Made by a program: the position numbers and the translations under genes
Assembly: GCA_963971225.1 (NCBI GenBank)
Contig: OZ020270.1
Location: 65,414,932 to 65,478,931 of the forward strand
Source of the DNA: Melieria omissa
Taxonomy: Eukaryota > Arthropoda > Insecta > Diptera > Ulidiidae
Direction: 5' to 3'
DNA length: 64,000 bases
Shown: positions 41,308-48,951 of the stretch, in pieces
Layout: every line of letters begins with the position of its first letter
Position numbering within the stretch: position 1 is the stretch's first letter
Notes under the pieces: model-generated
Database searches by the model: none
What the model was told of the DNA's origin: nothing
Seen by the model: the letters and a program-made list of their open reading frames with translations, nothing else

Positions 41308-44175
41308 ATGGTGAAATTCGAGCTGCTGAAGGTGGACCAGCTGAAGAAGGATCTGGCTGCCTGGAATTTGCCGACTGCTGGCGGAAAGGTGGAGTTGCAG
41401 TTGCGCTTGCGAGAAGCATGTGAGGAACGAGGCGTCGATTGGACTGTGCACGAGTTCGGAGCGCAAGAACAAGAGGCGTCGGCCAAAATGGAGGAATCGC
41501 CTGCAGGTGCGGCGTCGATGCAAAGTACGACTGCAGCGGCTGCGCCGCCACAAGTAATGGACATGAGCCAGCTAATGGTTGCACTTAAAGGCATGTTCGA
41601 GACTTCCAACCGTGAAATGGCAGCGAAAATGGAAACTGCGAATCAAGAGATGGCAGCGAAGCTGGAAACTACGAATCTCGAAATTTCGGCAAAAGTCGAG
41701 ACAGCAAATCGAGAAATGTCAGCGAAGCTGGAAACTACGAATCTCGAAATTTCGGCAAAAGTCGAGACTGCAAATCGAGAAATGGCGGAAAATTCTGCGC
41801 GCATAGAGCAGAAGGTGGAGGAAATTTCCAATAGCCTGAATGTGAAAGTTGAGCATCTCGAGACGCGAATAGACGATTGGGACAAACGAGTTGACGAAAT
41901 GGGTGAATCCCTGAATAGACGAGTTGACAACCTGGATGAGTCCTTGAACAAACGAGTTGACAGTCTGGAAGATTCGATGCACAGAAAGATAGACGAACGG
42001 CTTCGAGAGGTACAGCTTCGAGCAAGGGTGCAGTCAGTTGAGGAAAGTTTCGCCATAGAAGTGCCTACTTATGATGGTACTACGTCGTTTGACACATTCA
42101 AACTACAATTCGAGATGGCTGCTTTGGAGAGTCAGTGGACCGATGTTAGGAAAGGTCGGAGACTGATACTGGCTCTGAAAGGTCCTGCGGCTGAGGTAAT
42201 CAAATCAGTTCCAGAATGTTTAAGAGGTGATTACGACACCGTCATAAGGGCGCTGGCAGCCAGATACAGCGACGAGCACAACAAAATGCTGTATTATTGC
42301 GAGCTGAAGAGCCGTAGACAAAGGGCCAACGAGGCGCTGCAGACATATGCAGCGGACATTGAGCGGCTCGTACAGTTGTGCTACCCGAAATTCGGCGCTG
42401 ATAACCTCGAGAGGATGAAGATTGAGTCATTTATTGAAGGTCTTCATGACCCAGAGACACGTCGGAGTGCGTTGATGATGGGCAAGCCGACATTTAAGGA
42501 GACGGTGGCCAGCGCGATGACGTATGAGGCAGCCTGGGGAGGAAGTCTTCGACATTCATCTGCGGAAAAGCGTCGAGCCCAATCTGGACGTGTCACCCAA
42601 AACCAGACCGTGAGCTCGGAGGCACCAGCGGGGCTGCGGGCAGTGTCATCTAGAGTTAGTTGCTGGCGATGTGGCAAGCAAGGCCACATATCACGAGACT
42701 GCCATCTGCGAGAAAAGCGTTCCGGACAACAGATGTCGCCAAGAAGGGCTGCCGCTCTGCCACACCATTCGTGCAAAACCGAGTGCAGGCATAACTCGCG
42801 AGCCGAAAGCGAAGGACAAATTGTGGATATTCGGTCGATAAGCGTTATGCCAGAGGAAGAGTGGTCTGCGGAAAGGCTACGAAACGACCAGCGTGAGGAT
42901 GCGGAAGGCAAGGAGCAAGGCGCACGTCCAGACTGGCAGGAGATGGCTGGTGAAAGCCCGATCGCTAAGGCTTACTGGGCACAGTGGAAAAGTCTGCGGC
43001 TGAAGGAAGGCTGCCTGTACCGCGAATGGGAGAGCGCGGATGGTCGTACCAGCAACCCCCTAATGGTAGTGCCGAAAAGCAGAATCAACGAGGTCATCGA
43101 GGCATACCATAACGACTCCAGTGGAGGGCACCTGGGTATCACCAAAACCGTCGCCAAAATAAAAAGACGATTCTACTGGGTAGGATGTCAGGAGTCTGTA
43201 GCCGAGTGGATTAAGAGCTGCGACCGATGTTCAGCCGCGAAAGGGCCGACAAGAAAATCTCGAGGCCGCATGCAGCAGTACAACGTGGGAGCGCCCTTCG
43301 AGCGGATTGCTATGGACGTCGCCGGCCCATTCCCAACTAGCACTCAAGGCAACAAATATGTGCTGGTCGTATGGGATTACTTCAGCAAATGGCCCGAAGT
43401 GTACCCTATTCCTAACCAGGAGGCCACCACGATCTCGGAAAAGCTGGTAAACAACTGGGTAGCCAGGTTCGGAGTTCCGTTGGAGTTGCACTCAGATCAA
43501 GGCCGGAATTTCGAGTCTGCGGTATTCAAGGAAGTGTGTGAGCTGCTGGGGATAAAGAAAACGCGTACCACTCCTTTGCACCCACAGTCCGACGGCATGG
43601 TGGAACGCTTTAACCGGACACTGGAGGAATACCTGCGGAAAGTGGTAGGCAGGAATCAAAAGGATTGGGACACGCATATCCCCCTGTTCCTGATGGCGTA
43701 TAGGTCAGCCCCGCACGACACGACATCACTCACTCCAGCCCGAGCAGTGTTCGGAACAGAGTTGCGGTTACCCGCTGACTTGAAGTTCGGGGTAGTCAGC
43801 ACGACGGGAGGCGCTAAGACGGACTACGTGGCCAATAAGCGGGCGGAACTGGAGGAAATTCACCAATTTATAAGGGGCCGCACCAAACTGGTCAGCGATA
43901 AGGCGAAAGCCAGATACGATCTACGGGCCAACTCAGCAGGGTTCCAAGAAGGCGATTTGGTAATGCTCTACAACCCGCAGCGGAGGAAAGGTTTGTCTCC
44001 GAAACTTCAAGCGTCATGGAAAGGACCGTACGAAGTCGTGACTAGGATTAACGACGTGGTATACCGGATTCAACGTTGCAGCAATAGAGGCGCTAAGCTG
44101 AAGGTAGTCCATTTGGAGCGTCTGGCGCCTCATCACAGCGGAGCCTCGGCACTTGTTCGGGATGAACAAGTCTAA
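41308..44175 (+). CDS. Gag-integrase fusion protein, 955 aa, intact
   Basis: A single uninterrupted frame. Residues 1-36 form a SAP-like motif (LLKVDQLKKDLAAWNLPTAGG). A linker rich in Ala, Glu and Thr follows, then a coiled coil of 11-residue repeats (about 95-230), a capsid-like region (about 250-420) and a CCHC knuckle CWRCGKQGHISRDC (about 452-465). At about residue 480 the frame passes straight into the sequence that normally follows RNase H (CKTECRHNSRAE), then integrase: zinc finger (HN...GGH...C..C, about 601-640), core D in MDVAGPF, D in HSDQGRN, E in MVERFNRT (about 669, 728, 765) and GPY/F module (WKGPYEVV). Protease, RT and RNase H are gone. An 18-bp in-frame deletion near 42904 is private to this unit. 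It could package RNA and perhaps integrate DNA made by another element. Confidence 0.93.
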   Translation: MVKFELLKVDQLKKDLAAWNLPTAGGKVELQLRLREACEERGVDWTVHEFGAQEQEASAKMEESPAGAASMQSTTAAAAPPQVMDMSQLMVALKGMFETSNREMAAKMETANQEMAAKLETTNLEISAKVETANREMSAKLETTNLEISAKVETANREMAENSARIEQKVEEISNSLNVKVEHLETRIDDWDKRVDEMGESLNRRVDNLDESLNKRVDSLEDSMHRKIDERLREVQLRARVQSVEESFAIEVPTYDGTTSFDTFKLQFEMAALESQWTDVRKGRRLILALKGPAAEVIKSVPECLRGDYDTVIRALAARYSDEHNKMLYYCELKSRRQRANEALQTYAADIERLVQLCYPKFGADNLERMKIESFIEGLHDPETRRSALMMGKPTFKETVASAMTYEAAWGGSLRHSSAEKRRAQSGRVTQNQTVSSEAPAGLRAVSSRVSCWRCGKQGHISRDCHLREKRSGQQMSPRRAAALPHHSCKTECRHNSRAESEGQIVDIRSISVMPEEEWSAERLRNDQREDAEGKEQGARPDWQEMAGESPIAKAYWAQWKSLRLKEGCLYREWESADGRTSNPLMVVPKSRINEVIEAYHNDSSGGHLGITKTVAKIKRRFYWVGCQESVAEWIKSCDRCSAAKGPTRKSRGRMQQYNVGAPFERIAMDVAGPFPTSTQGNKYVLVVWDYFSKWPEVYPIPNQEATTISEKLVNNWVARFGVPLELHSDQGRNFESAVFKEVCELLGIKKTRTTPLHPQSDGMVERFNRTLEEYLRKVVGRNQKDWDTHIPLFLMAYRSAPHDTTSLTPARAVFGTELRLPADLKFGVVSTTGGAKTDYVANKRAELEEIHQFIRGRTKLVSDKAKARYDLRANSAGFQEGDLVMLYNPQRRKGLSPKLQASWKGPYEVVTRINDVVYRIQRCSNRGAKLKVVHLERLAPHHSGASALVRDEQV

Positions 44176-44186
44176 GTGGTGGGCAG

Positions 44187-44611
44187 TGTAACGATAAGAC
44201 AGTCTGTCGCTGTGCAAAGCAACCCTGCCGCTTCGCGCCGTGCCATAATTGAATGTGGCAACGACGGCCGCGATAATAACTTTTAGTCCAATCTGGCAAC
44301 AATGGTCGCGATCATCAGGGAAGCATTTAGTCCACTCCGGAATGTGCGGGAACGATCTGCGCGATGGTCGGACAGAGTATAAAAGGTGGCCGGATGCGGG
44401 CAACGAGTCAGTCTGGTTTTGACAAGTGAAGTTGCCACACGGAATAATTAAGCAAATACTTAAGTGTACGAACAGTAAAGTGTAAACTGTGAATAATAAA
44501 GTGACTGTTGGTGTATTTTATTGTCTGTGTTTAAGAAGCTGACTGTGTTTTATTTTCAAATCACACAATCCAGAGATACGTGACAACCCACTAGACTTAG
44601 TATTCGTAACA
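44187..44611 (+). repeat. Unit 1 3' LTR, type 1
   Basis: 425 bp, TGTAACG...CGTAACA, preceded by AAGTGGTGGGCAG and followed by ATAT. It shares GATGGTCGGAC and TGACAACCC with the 3' LTR of unit 2, more than with the 5' LTR of its own unit. Confidence 0.95.
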
Positions 44612-44615
44612 ATAT

Positions 44616-45091
44616 TGTAACGATAAGACAGTCTGTCGCTGTGCAAAGCAACCCTGTCGCTACACGCCGTGCTATAATTCAATCTGGCAACGACGGCCGC
44701 GATAAGGGAAACTTTTAGTACAACCTGACAATGACGGCCGCGATAATAAGGGAAACTTTTAGTCCAACCTGGCAATGATGGCTCGCGATCATCATGGAAA
44801 CCTGTAGTCCACTCTGGAATGTGCGAGAACGATCTGCGCGATAACCGGACAGGTATAAAAGGCAGCCGGGTACGGCGCAGCGAGTCAGTCTTGGTTTAGA
44901 CAAGTGAAGGTGCCACACGGAGTAAATAATTAAGTGTACAGACAGTAAAGTGTAAAATTTGTGAAATAAAGTGATCGTTGGTTTTTTTTTAATGACTGCG
45001 TTTGAGAAACTAAGTGTGTTTTGTTTATTTCAAATTACGCAATCCAGAGATACGTACTAGCCCACTAGAACTAAAATTAGTATTCGTAACA
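44616..45091 (+). repeat. Unit 2 5' LTR, type 2
   Basis: 476 bp, TGTAACG...CGTAACA. It has three U3 repeats of about 40-45 bp against two in type 1. TATAAAAG at 44854-44861, TCAGTC at 44885-44890, AATAAA at 44965-44970. Confidence 0.95.
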
Positions 45092-45093
45092 TT

Positions 45094-45111
45094 TGGTGTC
45101 AGAAGTGGGAT
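45094..45111 (+). other. Unit 2 primer-binding site, tRNA-Leu type
   Basis: Identical to the site in unit 1, two bases after the LTR. Confidence 0.8.
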
Positions 45112-45176
45112 TGTGGAAAATTGAAAATAAACAAAAAAATAAATAACTAAATAAATAAAATTATAAAAGCACGGAC

Positions 45177-47950
45177 ATGGTTAAACTCGAGCTGCTGAAT
45201 GTAGACCAGCTGAAGAAGGAGCTGGCTGCCTGGAATTTGCCAGCTGCTGGCGGAAAGGTGGAGTTGCAGTTGCGCTTGCGAGAAGCATGTGTTGGACAAG
45301 CGTTGGACATGAGCAAACTAATGGCTGCGCTCAAAGGCATACCGGCGCAAATGGAAACGGCAAATGGCAAGAAATGGCAGCGAAAATGGAAACTGCGAAT
45401 CAAGAGATGGCAGCGAAGCTGGAAACTACGAATCTCGAAATTTCGGCAAAAGTCGAGACAGCAAATCGAGAAATGTCAGCGAAGCTGGAAACTACGAATC
45501 TCGAAATTGCGGCAAAAGTCGAGACTGCAAATCGAGAAATGGCGGAAAATTCTGCGCGCATAGAGCAGAAGGTGGAGGAAATTTCCAATAGCCTGAATGT
45601 GAAAGTTGAGCATCTCGAGACGCGAATAGACGATTGGGACAAACGAGTTGACGAAATGGGTGAATCCCTGAATAGACGAGTTGACAACCTGGATGAGTCC
45701 TTGAACAAACGAGTTGACAGTCTGGAAGATTCGATGCACAGAAAGATAGACGAACGGCTTCGAGAGGTACAGCTTCGAGCAAGGGTGCAGTCAGTTGAGG
45801 AAAGTTTCGCCATAGAAGTGCCTACTTATGATGGTACTACGTCGTTTGACACATTCAAACTACAATTCGAGATGGCTGCTTTGGAGAGTCAGTGGACCGA
45901 TGTTAGGAAAGGTCGGAGACTGATACTGGCTCTGAAAGGTCCTGCGGCTGAGGTAATCAAATCAGTTCCAGAATGTTTAAGAGGTGATTACGACACCGTC
46001 ATAAGGGCGCTGGCAGCCAGATACAGCGACGAGCACAACAAAATGCTGTATTATTGCGAGCTGAAGAGCCGTAGACAAAGGGCCAACGAGGCGCTGCAGA
46101 CATATGCAGCGGACATTGAGCGGCTCGTACAGTTGTGCTACCCGAAATTCGGCGCTGATAACCTCGAGAGGATGAAGATTGAGTCATTTATTGAAGGTCT
46201 TCATGACCCAGAGACACGTCGGAGTGCGTTGATGATGGGCAAGCCGACATTTAAGGAGACGGTGGCCAGCGCGATGACGTATGAGGCAGCCTGGGGAGGA
46301 AGTCTTCGACATTCATCTGCGGAAAAGCGTCGAGCCCAATCTGGACGTGTCACCCAAAACCAGACCGTGAGCTCGGAGGCACCAGCGGGGCTGCGGGCAG
46401 TGTCATCTAGAGTTAGTTGCTGGCGATGTGGCAAGCAAGGCCACATATCACGAGACTGCCATCTGCGAGAAAAGCGTTCCGGACAACAGATGTCGCCAAG
46501 AAGGGCTGCCGCTCTGCCACACCATTCGTGCAAAACCGAGTGCAGGCATAACTCGCGAGCCGAAAGCGAAGGACAAATTGTGGATGTTCGGTCGATAAGC
46601 GTTATGCCAGAGGAAGAGTGGTCTGCGGAAAGGCTACGAAACGACCAGCGTGAGGATGCGGATCTTGCCAAAATCGTTGAAGGCAAGGAGCAAGGCGCAC
46701 GTCCAGACTGGCAGGAGATGGCTGGTGAAAGCCCGATCGCTAAGGCTTACTGGGCACAGTGGAAAAGTCTGCGGCTGAAGGAAGGCTGCCTGTACCGCGA
46801 ATGGGAGAGCGCGGATGGTCGTACCAGCAACCCCCTAATGGTAGTGCCGAAAAGCAGAATCAACGAGGTCATCGAGGCATACCATAACGACTCCAGTGGA
46901 GGGCACCTGGGTATCACCAAAACCGTCGCCAAAATAAAAAGACGATTCTACTGGGTAGGATGTCAGGAGTCTGTAGCCGAGTGGATTAAGAGCTGCGACC
47001 GATGTTCAGCCGCGAAAGGGCCGACAAGAAAATCTCGAGGCCGCATGCAGCAGTACAACGTGGGAGCGCCCTTCGAGCGGATTGCTATGGACGTCGCCGG
47101 CCCATTCCCAACTAGCACTCAAGGCAACAAATATGTGCTGGTCGTATGGGATTACTTCAGCAAATGGCCCGAAGTGTACCCTATTCCTAACCAGGAGGCC
47201 ACCACGATCTCGGAAAAGCTGGTAAACAACTGGGTAGCCAGGTTCGGAGTTCCGTTGGAGTTGCACTCAGATCAAGGCCGGAATTTCGAGTCTGCGGTAT
47301 TCAAGGAAGTGTGTGAGCTGCTGGGGATAAAGAAAACGCGTACCACTCCTTTGCACCCACAGTCCGACGGCATGGTGGAACGCTTTAACCGGACACTGGA
47401 GGAATACCTGCGGAAAGTGGTAGGCAGGAATCAAAAGGATTGGGACACGCATATCCCCCTGTTCCTGATGGCGTATAGGTCAGCCCCGCACGACACGACA
47501 TCACTCACTCCAGCCCGAGCAGTGTTCGGAACAGAGTTGCGGTTACCCGCTGACTTGAAGTTCGGGGTAGTCAGCACGACGGGAGGCGCTAAGACGGACT
47601 ACGTGGCCAATAAGCGGGCGGAACTGGAGGAAATTCACCAATTTATAAGGGGCCGCACCAAACTGGTCAGCGATAAGGCGAAAGCCAGATACGATCTACG
47701 GGCCAACTCAGCAGGGTTCCAAGAAGGCGATTTGGTAATGCTCTACAACCCGCAGCGGAGGAAAGGTTTGTCTCCGAAACTTCAAGCGTCATGGAAAGGA
47801 CCGTACGAAGTCGTGACTAGGATTAACGACGTGGTATACCGGATTCAACGTTGCAGCAATAGAGGCGCTAAGCTGAAGGTAGTCCATTTGGAGCGTCTGG
47901 CGCCTCATCACAGCGGAGCCTCGGCACTTGTTCGGGATGAACAAGTCTAA
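45177..47950 (+). pseudogene. Unit 2 Gag-integrase with an N-terminal frameshift
   Basis: The natural start (45177) gives the SAP motif (LLNVDQLKKELAAWNLPAAGG), a linker shortened by roughly 30 codons against unit 1, and then a shift of frame at about 45366-45376. The coiled coil, capsid, CCHC knuckle and complete integrase (DDE and GPY/F) follow in the other frame, open to 47950. That frame has an ATG at 45287, but the residues from there to the junction are out of the true Gag frame. Translation from 45177 gives instead a 128-aa protein with a SAP motif and a basic repetitive tail. The 18 bp missing in unit 1 are present here. Confidence 0.92.
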
Positions 47951-47961
47951 GTGGTGGGCAG

Positions 47962-48386
47962 TGTAACGATAAGACAGTCTGTCGCTGTGCAAAGCAACCC
48001 TGCCGCTTCGCGCCGTGCCATAATTGAATGTGGCAACGACGGCCGCGATAATAACTTTTAGTCCAATCTGGCAACAATGGTCGCGATCATCAGGGAAGCA
48101 TTTAGTCCACTCCGGAATGTGCGGGAACGATCTGCGCGATGGTCGGACAGAGTATAAAAGGTGGCCGGATGCGGGCAACGAGTCAGTCTGGTTTTGACAA
48201 GTGAAGTTGCCACACGGAATAATTAAGCAAATACTTAAGTGTACGAACAGTAAAGTGTAAACTGTGAATAATAAAGTGACTGTTGGTGTATTTTATTGTC
48301 TGTGTTTAAGAAGCTGACTGTGTTTTATTTTCAAATCACACAATCCAGAGATACGTGACAACCCACTAGACTTAGTATTCGTAACA
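47962..48386 (+). repeat. Unit 2 3' LTR, type 1
   Basis: 425 bp, very like the 3' LTR of unit 1, including TGACAACCC near its end. Followed by ATAT (48387-48390). Confidence 0.95.
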
Positions 48387-48390
48387 ATAT

Positions 48391-48866
48391 TGTAACGATA
48401 AGACAGTCTGTCGCTGTGCAAAGCAACCCTGTCGCTACACGCCGTGCTATAATTCAATCTGGCAACGACGGCCGCGATAAGGGAAACTTTTAGTACAACC
48501 TGACAATGACGGCCGCGATAATAAGGGAAACTTTTAGTCCAACCTGGCAATGATGGCTCGCGATCATCATGGAAACCTGTAGTCCACTCTGGAATGTGCG
48601 AGAACGATCTGCGCGATAACCGGACAGGTATAAAAGGCAGCCGGGTACGGCGCAGCGAGTCAGTCTTGGTTTAGACAAGTGAAGGTGCCACACGGAGTAA
48701 ATAATTAAGTGTACAGACAGTAAAGTGTAAAATTTGTGAAATAAAGTGATCGTTGGTTTTTTTTTAATGACTGCGTTTGAGAAACTAAGTGTGTTTTGTT
48801 TATTTCAAATTACGCAATCCAGAGATACGTACTAGCCCACTAGAACTAAAATTAGTATTCGTAACA
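48391..48866 (+). repeat. Unit 3 5' LTR, type 2
   Basis: 476 bp, with CTGACAATGACGG in the U3 repeat, as in unit 2. The primer-binding site follows at 48869-48886. Confidence 0.95.
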
Positions 48867-48951
48867 TTTGGTGTCAGAAGTGGGATTGTGGAAAATTGAA
48901 AATAAACAAAAAAATAAATAACTAAATAAATAAAATTATAAAAGCACGGAC

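Larger units (their letters stand above)
40822..44611 (+). mobile_element. Array unit 1: internally deleted gypsy element, both LTRs type 1
   Basis: It is flanked by ATAT at 40818-40821 and 44612-44615. At 3790 bp it consists of a 425-bp LTR, a tRNA-Leu primer site, one long Gag-integrase frame, a purine tract and a 425-bp LTR. Protease, reverse transcriptase and RNase H are deleted. It is the only complete unit of the array with two LTRs of the same type and the only one with a full-length Gag N-terminus, so it is the best candidate for an original insertion. Confidence 0.95.
44616..48386 (+). mobile_element. Array unit 2: type 2 LTR at 5' end, type 1 LTR at 3' end
   Basis: 3771 bp, separated from its neighbours by ATAT on both sides. 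The 5' LTR is 476 bp and the 3' LTR 425 bp; they differ in U3 repeat number and by many substitutions. A single retrotransposition event would leave equal LTRs, so this unit is a recombinant. The next unit begins 3775 bp later with the same structure. Confidence 0.95.

Noticed and set aside
44014..44403. Minus-strand open frames of 60-160 codons that recur in every array unit and in the macro-units
   Set aside because: They lie opposite Gag-integrase or the LTR and recur only because the plus-strand sequence is repeated. They have no recognisable domain.
45287..45390. ATG at 45287 and its equivalents as the true Gag start in units 2-6
   Set aside because: The residues from this ATG to the frameshift point come from the SAP/linker region read in the wrong frame. 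Comparison with unit 1 shows the natural start is the upstream ATG.
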